Positions 1 through 7,435 of a stretch of DNA of 10,644 bases are shown piece after piece. Numbering within the stretch: the stretch's first letter is position 1; every line of letters starts with the position of its first letter. A program made the translations under genes and the position numbers. The stretch lies in assembly GCA_027066935.1 (NCBI GenBank), contig JAMOMX010000252.1, forward strand, positions 1-10,644. Direction: 5' to 3'. Origin of the DNA: Sulfurimonas sp. (GTDB lineage: Bacteria > Campylobacterota > Campylobacteria > Campylobacterales > Sulfurimonadaceae). Under the pieces are notes generated by a model. The model was not told where the DNA came from. It ran no database searches and saw nothing but the letters and a program-made list of their open reading frames with translations.

Positions 1-2
1 AA

Positions 3-107
3 AAGAAGCCTTCTATTAATTTTTCTCAAAATGATAGGGATTTACTTAACTCTTATATCTTAAATGATACTGCAAATACCGACTCTAAAGGGCTTTTGTT
101 GGTTTGA
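3..107 (+). CDS. Possible C-terminal end of an upstream gene (partial)
   Basis: From position 3 one frame stays open for 34 codons and ends at a TGA at 105-107. The residues are mostly polar (rich in Asn, Asp, Ser) and end in a Leu-Leu-Leu-Val tail, which looks more like the end of a soluble protein than the other two + frames, which stop earlier (at positions 16-18 and 61-63). The start lies outside the window, so neither family nor length can be judged. I do not recognise it. It could also be a decayed remnant at the edge of an inserted defence locus, or chance, since 34 codons is short. The 109-bp gap to the next gene suggests it is not part of the following operon. Confidence 0.35.
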   Translation, partial: KKPSINFSQNDRDLLNSYILNDTANTDSKGLLLV

Positions 108-148
108 AGGTTGTCGAACTCAGGTTAATAGCTATGGTTAAAAAACTC

Positions 149-164
149 AATAAATATATTTATT
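149..164. repeat. Perfect 16-bp A+T palindrome upstream of the candidate -10 box
   Basis: AATAAATATATTTATT reads identically on both strands. It ends 4 bp before the candidate -10 box, so it would fill most of the spacer between -35 and -10. A dimeric repressor binding here would block transcription of the restriction operon, but no regulator is identified. It contains no G or C, so a chance palindrome in A+T-rich DNA is a real alternative. Confidence 0.4.
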
Positions 165-166
165 TC

Positions 167-174
167 TGTATAGT
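167..174 (+). promoter_or_regulatory. Candidate sigma-70 promoter -10 region for the operon
   Basis: TATAGT at 169-174 is one mismatch from the TATAAT consensus and is directly preceded by TG (167-168). It lies 42 bp before the helicase ATG in the only intergenic space ahead of the five-gene operon. No good TTGACA -35 box is visible at the usual distance; instead there is an A/T-alternating stretch. Weak -35 boxes with periodic A/T tracts are known for vegetative promoters in Campylobacter and Helicobacter. The call rests on position and a short motif, and A+T-rich DNA produces such motifs by chance. Confidence 0.4.
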
Positions 175-216
175 GAAGGAATACTTTACAAATAAATTTA
201 AAACCTAGGCAAGTAT

Positions 217-3200
217 ATGATAAAAACTTTTGATAACAAAATCAGCATTGTTGGTGATGATTTGAAAAACTCAATCACTAAAAATAGCAAGATAAGTGTG
301 GCTTCATCTATATTTTCCATTTATGGTTATGAAAGTTTGAAGAAAGAATTAAATGGCATAGATGAGTTAAGATTTGTTTTTACTGACCCTACTTTTATCA
401 AAACAGATGAAAAGAAAAAAGATACCAAACTATTTAAGATAAACTCAGCCAATAGGCAAAAAGCTATAAATGGCTCTGAATTTGAACTTAATCTCAAAAA
501 TGAGCTAAAAGGTAGAAATATTGCCAAAGAGTGTAAAAAATGGTGTGAAAATAGAGTAAAATTTAAATCTAACCAAGGAAACAATAGCATACAACCTATG
601 TTGATACTTGACAATGGAGAAGATGAAAAATCTATATATATTGGTATGAATGAGTTTAGTAGTGCTGGTTTTGGATATAAAAAAGATAATTCAGCATTAA
701 GAATAATCAATAAAATTGATGACCTTAATACAACAAAAGAGTTTCTTGATAATTTTAACAATGTATGGACTGATAAAGATATTTTAAAAGATATAACAGA
801 TGAAGTTCTCTCTTATATAAACAATTTATATAAGGAAAACTCTCCTGAATTTATATACTATTTAACTCTTTATCATATTTTCAATGAGTTTTTAGAAGAT
901 ATAAATGAAGATGATTTAGCAAATGATAAAACAGGCTTTAAAGATAGTGTTATTTGGAATACACTATATGATTTTCAAAAAGATGCAGTATTGGGACTTA
1001 TAAATAAACTTGAAAAATATAATGGTTGTATTTTAGCAGATAGTGTTGGTCTTGGTAAAACTTTTTCAGCACTTGGAGTTATAAAATACTATCAAGAGAG
1101 AAATAAATCTATCTTAGTATTGTGTCCTAAAAAACTGGGAGATAACTGGAAAACTTTTTTAAACAATTATGAGGATAATCCACTTTTAAAAGATAGATTT
1201 AATTACGATGTTTTATATCACACGGATTTGCTTAGGGAAAAGGGCTTTTCAAATGGAGTAGATTTATCTCGTATAAATTGGGCTAACTATGACTTGATAG
1301 TTATAGATGAGTCTCATAATTTTAGAAATAATGATGCAAGAAAAGAGAAAACTACAAGGTATCAAAAACTCTTAGACATCATACGAACTGGTGTAAAAAC
1401 AAAGTTACTCATGCTTAGTGCTACACCTGTAAACAATCGCTTCAACGACCTTAAAAATCAAATTGCCTTAGCTTATGAAGGACATACAGATGAAGCCGAT
1501 GAAAAACTAAATATCTCTTCTTCTATCAATACTGTTTTAAAAAAAGCACAACAAACTTTTAATGATTGGTCTAAACTTCCCCAAGAAAAGAGAACTTCTA
1601 AAAATCTTCTCCGAGAGTTAAATAAAAATTATGATTTTTTTAAACTTTTAGACTCTATTACGATGGCTAGAAGCAGAAAGCATATTGAAAAATATTATGA
1701 CATGGAAGCCATAGGTAAATTTCCTACAAGATTAACTCCAAAATCAATCCGATCAAATATTACAGATTTAGAAAAAGTAATGAGTATAGAAGATATTTAT
1801 AAACACTTATCATCATTTGATATGTCTGTATATAGTCCATTTGCCTATATATTTGAGAGTAGATTAGAGTTTTATAGTAACCTTTATGATAGTGAGGTAA
1901 ATGACAACTCTATCCTAAAACAGGCAAATAGAGAAAGTAGCTTAAAAATACTCATGAGGGTAAATTTTTTAAAACGACTTGAAAGCTCCGTAGATAGTTT
2001 TAGAATAACACTCAATAACTTTATAACCAACATACAAAACACTATAAGCATCATAGAAAAGTTTGAAAATGGAGATAGAACTACTCATATAGCTGATACA
2101 CAGAGTGTTGATACAGAATATGATGACGATTGGTTAGATGAAGAGTTTAGTATCGGCAAAAAAGTCAAGATTAACTTAGAAGACATGGATGTAACACGGT
2201 GGAAACAAGATTTGTATTCTGATTTGACAATAGCAAAAAATATTTTAGAAGATATGAAAAAGATTACTCCACAACATGATATCAAGCTTCAAACACTAAA
2301 AGAGCAAATTACCCACAAATTAAATAATCCTATAAACGATAACAATAAAAAGCTTATCATATTTACTGCTTTTGCTGATACAGCAAATTATCTATATGAA
2401 GAGTTAAAAGAGTTCAATTCTGCTTTGGGATTACATAGTGCTAAGATAACAGGTAGTGGTACAAATGAATCAACTATCAATATACACAAAGAGTTTAACA
2501 ATCTACTATCTCACTTTTCTCCACTCTCAAAAAATAAAAAGCTCAAAAATAGAGATGAAGAACTTGATATTTTGATAGCGACTGATTGTATAAGTGAGGG
2601 ACAAAATCTACAAGATTGTGATACTCTCATAAACTATGATATTCATTGGAACCCTGTTAGAATTATACAGAGATTTGGTAGGGTTGATAGGATAGGAAGC
2701 AAAAATAATTTTATCCAACTTATCAACTTTTGGCCGCAGATTAGCCTTGATGAGTATATCAATCTAAAGAGCAGAGTAGAAACTCGAATGCACATGGTAG
2801 ATACAACAGCTACTGGAGAGGACAATGTCTTAACCAACAAATCAAGTGATATGGAATTTAGAAAAAAGCAACTCCAACAACTTCAAAATGAAGTAGTAGA
2901 TATAGAAGAGATTGATAGCTCTATATCTATCACAGATTTAGGATTGAATGATTTTAGAATGGACTTAGTGAGCTTTTTGGAAGAGAAAGGAGATATAAAA
3001 GCTATCAGTTCAGGCATACATACAGTATGTAAAAAAGATAGTGATAAAAACATAGAAGAGGGAGTGATATTTATACTCAAAAATATTAATAACGATATAA
3101 ATATAGACAATACAAATCAACTTCATCCATTTTACCTGATACACATAAACCAAGATGGCAAAGTGCTCTCAAACCACTTAACAGTAAAAAATACCCTAGA

Positions 3201-3456
3201 TACTATACGATATCTATGTAAAGGTAAAAGTGAGCCTATACATGAAGTTTATGAACTGTTTAATGATGAGACAAAAGATGGTAAAGAGATGACAAAGTAT
3301 TCAAACTTACTTAGTGAGGCTATCTCTTCTATCATAGATACAAAAGAGCAAAGTGATATAGATTCTCTTTTTAGTGGTGGTGGGACTTCGTTTTTAGAAA
3401 ATGAGATAAATGGTTTAGATGATTTTGAACTCATAGCTTTTATAGTGATACGATAG
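217..3456 (+). CDS. SNF2-type SF2 helicase with phospholipase-D-like N-terminal region
   Basis: This is a large ATP-dependent DNA translocase, expected in the cytoplasm on DNA. Residues about 1-155 resemble the PLD-like N-terminus of helicase-related defence proteins: a start of the form ISVASSIFSIYGYESLKKEL (26-45) and a GMNEFSSAGFG segment (143-153) where active PLD nucleases have GSxNF. The SF2 core follows: LYDFQKDA (250-257), Walker A ADSVGLGKT (274-282), motif Ia near LVLCPKKLGDNW (300-311), DESH box (364-367), SAT motif III (401-403), motif V ATDCISEGQNLQ (788-799) and motif VI QRFGRVDRIG (818-827). The spacing and the WNPVRIIQRFGR block (811-822) match the RapA/SNF2 type. An Asp-rich stretch sits near 632-645. 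The C-terminal ~240 residues have no motif I recognise. The ATG at 217 has a weak AGG (207-209) upstream. This is the first gene of the operon and is not a standard type III subunit. The helicase call is secure; its role in defence is inferred from context. Confidence 0.9.
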   Translation: MIKTFDNKISIVGDDLKNSITKNSKISVASSIFSIYGYESLKKELNGIDELRFVFTDPTFIKTDEKKKDTKLFKINSANRQKAINGSEFELNLKNELKGRNIAKECKKWCENRVKFKSNQGNNSIQPMLILDNGEDEKSIYIGMNEFSSAGFGYKKDNSALRIINKIDDLNTTKEFLDNFNNVWTDKDILKDITDEVLSYINNLYKENSPEFIYYLTLYHIFNEFLEDINEDDLANDKTGFKDSVIWNTLYDFQKDAVLGLINKLEKYNGCILADSVGLGKTFSALGVIKYYQERNKSILVLCPKKLGDNWKTFLNNYEDNPLLKDRFNYDVLYHTDLLREKGFSNGVDLSRINWANYDLIVIDESHNFRNNDARKEKTTRYQKLLDIIRTGVKTKLLMLSATPVNNRFNDLKNQIALAYEGHTDEADEKLNISSSINTVLKKAQQTFNDWSKLPQEKRTSKNLLRELNKNYDFFKLLDSITMARSRKHIEKYYDMEAIGKFPTRLTPKSIRSNITDLEKVMSIEDIYKHLSSFDMSVYSPFAYIFESRLEFYSNLYDSEVNDNSILKQANRESSLKILMRVNFLKRLESSVDSFRITLNNFITNIQNTISIIEKFENGDRTTHIADTQSVDTEYDDDWLDEEFSIGKKVKINLEDMDVTRWKQDLYSDLTIAKNILEDMKKITPQHDIKLQTLKEQITHKLNNPINDNNKKLIIFTAFADTANYLYEELKEFNSALGLHSAKITGSGTNESTINIHKEFNNLLSHFSPLSKNKKLKNRDEELDILIATDCISEGQNLQDCDTLINYDIHWNPVRIIQRFGRVDRIGSKNNFIQLINFWPQISLDEYINLKSRVETRMHMVDTTATGEDNVLTNKSSDMEFRKKQLQQLQNEVVDIEEIDSSISITDLGLNDFRMDLVSFLEEKGDIKAISSGIHTVCKKDSDKNIEEGVIFILKNINNDINIDNTNQLHPFYLIHINQDGKVLSNHLTVKNTLDTIRYLCKGKSEPIHEVYELFNDETKDGKEMTKYSNLLSEAISSIIDTKEQSDIDSLFSGGGTSFLENEINGLDDFELIAFIVIR

Positions 3457-3457
3457 T

Positions 3458-4078
3458 ATGTCTAGTTTCAATCTACCACCATCAACCAAACTAAGACAAA
3501 AGCTAAAAACATCTTTTGAAAAAAGAGTAAAAAGTAGAAAGATATTTGAAGATATAGATGCTATCGTTTTGACACACAAACTAGCTCCAAACACTATAAA
3601 CATACCACAAACAAACAATGTTGTTGAGATATTGATTTTTGAAATAACTCTTAAAACAAAAGAGATACCTAAAAAAACTATCCAAGAGATAAAAAAGCTT
3701 ATACCAATACCCATACTTTTTCATTTTAGGTATGAAGATAACTTCTCTTATGGCATATCACTTGAAGAGGAAGATAAGTTTTATTTCTCTTCTTGGAATG
3801 AAAAAATTGAGTTTAATTTTAACGATACCAACCTAGAAAAGGTCTATCAAAATCTAGTTAAAAAGTTTTTAAAAAATATAGATACAATACCTAATGAAAA
3901 TCTTGATTTTAAAAAGATAATTCAATTTGATAGCAAGATAAACAAACTATCAAAGGAGATAGATGTTTTGAGAAAAAAGAGAGATAAAGAGAGACAATTT
4001 AACAAAAAAGCAATACTAAACAAAGAGTTAAAAGCACTACAAAAAAAGTTAGAAGCATTAAAGGACGATATGAGATGA
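3458..4078 (+). CDS. DUF4391 domain protein with C-terminal coiled coil
   Basis: This 206-aa protein matches my recollection of the DUF4391 family, whose members often sit beside type III mod genes. Family-like signs are an early LPPSTKL (6-12), HKLAPNTINIP in the middle of the first half, a following EILIFEITLKTKEIP strand-helix block, and an IPIPILFHF strand. The last ~50 residues are Lys/Glu-rich with leucine spacing and should form a coiled coil, suggesting it binds a partner, perhaps the helicase or Mod. No catalytic motif is evident and its biochemical function is unknown to me. The ATG starts one base after the helicase stop, with no clear Shine-Dalgarno sequence, so translation probably depends on ribosomes finishing the helicase. 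Its stop overlaps the mod start (ATGA). Length is about what I expect for the family. Confidence 0.8.
   Translation: MSSFNLPPSTKLRQKLKTSFEKRVKSRKIFEDIDAIVLTHKLAPNTINIPQTNNVVEILIFEITLKTKEIPKKTIQEIKKLIPIPILFHFRYEDNFSYGISLEEEDKFYFSSWNEKIEFNFNDTNLEKVYQNLVKKFLKNIDTIPNENLDFKKIIQFDSKINKLSKEIDVLRKKRDKERQFNKKAILNKELKALQKKLEALKDDMR
4061..4065 (+). promoter_or_regulatory. Ribosome binding site that fixes the mod start
   Basis: AAGGA lies 9 bases before the ATG at 4075, inside the end of the DUF4391 gene. It supports 4075 over the next in-frame ATG at 4093, which lacks an equally good site, and makes coupled translation across the ATGA overlap likely. Confidence 0.6.
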
Positions 4079-6042
4079 TACAAAAACTTGACATGGCTAC
4101 ACCAAACTTTACAGATAACAATATCCAAAAAGTAGCAGAGCTTTTTCCAAACTGTCTAACTGAAAAAAAAGATGAAGATGGAAACCTAACACATGCCATA
4201 GACTTTGAGCTTTTAAAACAAGAGTTGTCACAAGTCATAGTAGAGGGTAATAAAGAGAGATATAGTATAAATTGGCCTGGAAAAAAAGAGGCACTTCTAA
4301 AAGCAAATGAGCCTATCAACAAAACTTTAAGACCTGATAGAGAGACAAGTGTAAATTTTGACACTACACAAAATCTCTATATCGAGGGAGACAACCTAGA
4401 AGCACTAAAACTTCTACAAAAAAGTTATCTTGGTGAGATAAAGATGATTTACATCGACCCACCTTACAATACTGGAAATGATTTTGTCTATAAAGACAAC
4501 TTTACAAGAGACAAAGAACAAGAGCTACAAGAGAGTGGTCAGATAGATGAAGAGGGTGGAAGACTTGTAGCTAATCTAGATAGCAATGGTAGATATCATA
4601 GTGATTGGCTTAGTATGATGTATCCACGACTTAAACTAGCTAGAAACTTACTTAAAGATGATGGAGTTATCTTTATTAGTATTGATGATAATGAAGTAAC
4701 AAATTTGAAGAAAATTTGTGATGAGATTTGGGGGGAAGGAAACTTTATAGCACAAATTATAAGAAATACAAATAGTTCTAAAAATCAAAGTCTTTTTGTT
4801 TCAGTTAGTCATGAATATTGTTTGCTCTATTCAAAGGATATGGAAACACTAAAAATAAAACATAAAAATGATAAATGGTCTGTTCCAAAGAATAATGTTG
4901 ATGAATATGTAAAAAAAGTCAAACAACTTCAAAAAGAAGGGTTAACTCCTGATGAAATAACAGAAGAATTAAAAACTCTTACAAAATATCCAAGATTTAT
5001 TGATTTTACAAACTATTGGTATTTTGATGATAATGGCTTATATAGAAAAGATAACCTAGGTGGTGTAAAAGATGGAAACAGTCAACCTTTATTTAATCCT
5101 ATTACCAAAGACAATGACCCCGTTCCACCTGGTGGATACAGATATAATGCTGAAAAATTGAAAAACTTAACAAGTGAAAATAGAATACATTTTCATACAG
5201 ATGGAAGTTTACCTACAATTAAAAGATATTTACATGAGAATATGAATCAAAGACCAAAATCTATTATGTCTGATGACCAAAGACCTGATTATACTATGAT
5301 GACTGAATTTAATACACCTTTCGATAATCCAAAGCAATTATCTTTTATGAAAAGAATACTGAGTCTTGCTGATCAGGATTCAATTTTTTTAGACTTCTTT
5401 TCAGGTTCAGCAACAACAGCCCATGCAGTTATGAAACTAAATAGTGAAGACAATGGAAACCGTAAATTTATATTGGTTCAAATTCCTGAGCTTACAGATG
5501 AAAAAGGTGAAGCTTTTAAAGCAGGATATAAAAATATCTGTGAAATAGGCAAAAAGAGAATAAGAAAAGCAGGAAAAAAAATACTTGAAGAGAACAAAGA
5601 CAAAGAGGGTATAGAAAATCTTGACATTGGTTTTAGGGTATTAAAAGTCGATAGTTCAAACATGAAAGATGTCTACTATACTCCTGATGAAACCTCACAA
5701 AAAAAACTACCTGGCTTGGTAGATAATGTCAAAGAAGATAGAACCTCTGAGGATTTACTTTTTCAAGTCTTGCTAGATAGTAGAGTCTCTTTATCAGATA
5801 AGATAGCAAAAGAGACTATACAAAACAAAGAGGTCTATTTTGTAGATGATAATGAACTTGTTGCTTGTTTTGATGATAGCTTGGATGAAGAGTTTATAAG
5901 AGAGTTGGCAGATAACTTAAAAGACAAAGATATACTCAAGGTCGTTTTTAAAGATAGTGGATTTGGAAGTGATTCCCTTAAAGACAATGTAGAGCAAATC
6001 TTTAAACAGCTTTGTCCAAATACAGAGATATACTCTATTTAG
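4075..6042 (+). CDS. mod: Type III restriction-modification DNA-methyltransferase subunit (Mod)
   Basis: Mod transfers methyl from S-adenosylmethionine to adenine N6 in a short asymmetric site and also supplies the site recognition for the restriction complex with Res. The motif order is that of the beta class used by type III enzymes. Catalytic motif IV is DPPYNTG (128-134). It is followed by HSDWLSMMYPRL and the DGVIFISIDDNE strand (196-207), then a variable region of about 200 residues (roughly 208-410) expected to be the target-recognition domain. A motif X-like FDNPKQL comes next, and then the AdoMet-binding motif I LDFFSGSATTAHA (439-451). The remaining ~200 residues are the usual C-terminal extension. 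At 655 aa it is close to EcoP15I Mod (about 644). Nothing is truncated, so it should be active. The stretch coding for the recognition region is poorer in G+C than its flanks and contains a G6 run (4730-4735). The recognised sequence cannot be read from the protein. Confidence 0.95.
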   Translation: MIQKLDMATPNFTDNNIQKVAELFPNCLTEKKDEDGNLTHAIDFELLKQELSQVIVEGNKERYSINWPGKKEALLKANEPINKTLRPDRETSVNFDTTQNLYIEGDNLEALKLLQKSYLGEIKMIYIDPPYNTGNDFVYKDNFTRDKEQELQESGQIDEEGGRLVANLDSNGRYHSDWLSMMYPRLKLARNLLKDDGVIFISIDDNEVTNLKKICDEIWGEGNFIAQIIRNTNSSKNQSLFVSVSHEYCLLYSKDMETLKIKHKNDKWSVPKNNVDEYVKKVKQLQKEGLTPDEITEELKTLTKYPRFIDFTNYWYFDDNGLYRKDNLGGVKDGNSQPLFNPITKDNDPVPPGGYRYNAEKLKNLTSENRIHFHTDGSLPTIKRYLHENMNQRPKSIMSDDQRPDYTMMTEFNTPFDNPKQLSFMKRILSLADQDSIFLDFFSGSATTAHAVMKLNSEDNGNRKFILVQIPELTDEKGEAFKAGYKNICEIGKKRIRKAGKKILEENKDKEGIENLDIGFRVLKVDSSNMKDVYYTPDETSQKKLPGLVDNVKEDRTSEDLLFQVLLDSRVSLSDKIAKETIQNKEVYFVDDNELVACFDDSLDEEFIRELADNLKDKDILKVVFKDSGFGSDSLKDNVEQIFKQLCPNTEIYSI

Positions 6043-6046
6043 AGGA
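6041..6046 (+). promoter_or_regulatory. Ribosome binding site of the AlbA_2/ATPase gene, overlapping the mod stop
   Basis: AGAGGA overlaps the mod TAG stop (6040-6042) and stands 6 bases before the ATG at 6053. It is the clearest Shine-Dalgarno sequence in the operon and sets the start of the fourth gene. Confidence 0.65.
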
Positions 6047-6052
6047 AAACTG

Positions 6053-7435
6053 ATGAATATTCTGTCTATCATAAAACAAGGTGAAAACAAAAGAGTAGAA
6101 CTAAAAGAGATACTTCCATCAAGTCAAAAAATAGCAAAAACCATCTTGGCTTTTTCAAATACAAGTGGAGGAAAACTTATAATAGGTATAGATGACGACT
6201 TAAATATAGTTGGAGTTGATGAAGATAAGATATTTGAGATGGAAGAAAAAGTTAGTTCTATCATCTACGATATGTGCTATCCAAATATCTTACCAGAGAT
6301 TTATGTTCAAAATATAAAGGGTAAAGTTGTTTTAGTGGTTGAGATACATAGAGGTTCTCTTTTGCCATATTATCTCAAAAACAAGGGCAAACTCAAAGGT
6401 ACCTTTATAAGAGTTGGCTCAACCAACAGGTTGGCTGACGAAGTTACAATAGCTGAGCTTCAAAGACAAAGACTAAATAAAACTTTTGATGAAGAGGAGA
6501 ATTTTGATTTTTGTTTAGATGAGCTTGATTTAAATGTCATCTATAACGAATTTAAAAAAATCAACAAAAACTGCGACTATGAAAAACTAAAAAATCTAAA
6601 GTTGATAAAATCACTAAACAGTCAAGATTTACCTACTAATGCTCTATGTATAACTATGGGAGCTTTTGACAATACTGGGATAAAGTGTGCAAGATTTAGA
6701 GGTGCTACAAAAGAAGTTTTTATCGATAAAAAAGAGTTTGATAGCAATCTTTTTAGTAATCTACATAACACTTTACAGTTTTTACAAAACCACTTAAATC
6801 TATCAGCAAAAGTTGAGGGATTACAACTAAAAGAAGAACTTGAAATTCCCTTAGTTGCTTTAAGAGAAGCACTTTTAAATGCGATAACTCATAGAAACTA
6901 TACAAGAAATAGTGATATAAAAGTAGCAATTTATGATGATATTGTGGAGATTGTATCTCCTGGTAATTTTCCAAATGGATTAAGTCTTGAAGATGTGTTT
7001 AGTGGTAGAAGTGAACTTAGAAACAAAATAGTAGCAAATCTTTTTAGAGAATTAAAATACATCGAAAGTTGGGGAAGTGGGATAGAAAAAATCAAACAAC
7101 TTTGTAGCAAAAAAGATATAAAATTTGAGTTAAAAGAAGAGCCAAATTTTATAAGTATTGTTTTTTATAGACCAGATAATAAAAAAATATCGAATAGTAT
7201 CGAAAAAATATCGAATAGTATCGAATTAAATAGTAATGAAAAAACCATTATCGAATTTTTACAAAAAAATAAAAAAATTTATTCTGAAGATGTAGAAAAA
7301 TTGTTAGATATCAAAGAAGCAATGGCAAGAAGAATTTTACAAAGACTTGTAAAAAAAGAGATTTTACAAAAGATAGGCAAAACAAAAGGAAGTTATTATA
7401 TTTTGATTGAAAACAATATGGAAACAGATATATGA
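6053..7435 (+). CDS. Schlafen/AlbA_2 domain protein with GHKL ATPase-like domain and winged helix
   Basis: This is a COG2865-type putative DNA-binding protein or regulator. The N-terminal AlbA_2 (Schlafen-like) domain, about residues 8-130, shows GENKRVELKE (10-19) with E16 and K18 of the family ExK signature, and AFSNTSGGKLIIGIDD (33-48). The middle domain carries a GHKL-like ATP-binding pattern: ALREALLNAITHRNY (269-283) with E272 and N276 as the N-box, SPGNFPNG (302-309), and ESWGSGIEKI (338-347). The C-terminal ~65 residues look like a winged helix (EKTIIEFLQK, then a recognition-helix-like EAMARRILQRLVKKE). A KISNSIE unit occurs twice in the linker at about 377-390. Such proteins are common inside type I and type III restriction operons, as regulators or accessory factors; the AlbA_2 domain is also related to nuclease-active Schlafens, but no catalytic triad can be confirmed here. 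It is intact, follows mod by 10 bp and overlaps res by 4 bp. Confidence 0.85.
   Translation: MNILSIIKQGENKRVELKEILPSSQKIAKTILAFSNTSGGKLIIGIDDDLNIVGVDEDKIFEMEEKVSSIIYDMCYPNILPEIYVQNIKGKVVLVVEIHRGSLLPYYLKNKGKLKGTFIRVGSTNRLADEVTIAELQRQRLNKTFDEEENFDFCLDELDLNVIYNEFKKINKNCDYEKLKNLKLIKSLNSQDLPTNALCITMGAFDNTGIKCARFRGATKEVFIDKKEFDSNLFSNLHNTLQFLQNHLNLSAKVEGLQLKEELEIPLVALREALLNAITHRNYTRNSDIKVAIYDDIVEIVSPGNFPNGLSLEDVFSGRSELRNKIVANLFRELKYIESWGSGIEKIKQLCSKKDIKFELKEEPNFISIVFYRPDNKKISNSIEKISNSIELNSNEKTIIEFLQKNKKIYSEDVEKLLDIKEAMARRILQRLVKKEILQKIGKTKGSYYILIENNMETDI
7182..7223 (+). repeat. Two perfect 21-bp tandem repeats, in frame
   Basis: The unit AAAAAATATCGAATAGTATCG occurs twice back to back (7182-7202 and 7203-7223). 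Because 21 is seven codons, the repeat adds a KISNSIE heptad without breaking the frame. It lies in the linker between the ATPase-like domain and the winged helix. Copy-number change would alter linker length rather than switch the gene off. Confidence 0.9.

Noticed and set aside
94..112. GTTGGTT near the left edge matches part of the tRNA-Val T arm, suggesting an attachment-site copy.
   Set aside because: The identity covers only 7-8 bases before it breaks down and does not continue to the tRNA 3' end, so it is expected by chance.
101..130. A short stretch richer in G+C than its surroundings with repeated GGTT, as a possible dispersed repeat or insertion scar.
   Set aside because: It does not recur elsewhere in the window and has no clear inverted symmetry, so nothing supports a function.
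327..761. Several - strand open frames inside the large genes (for example 327-761, 3999-4364, 10228-10491).
   Set aside because: They lie opposite genes with clear protein motifs, encode Ser/Leu/Phe-rich sequence typical of antisense shadow frames, and have no recognisable domain.
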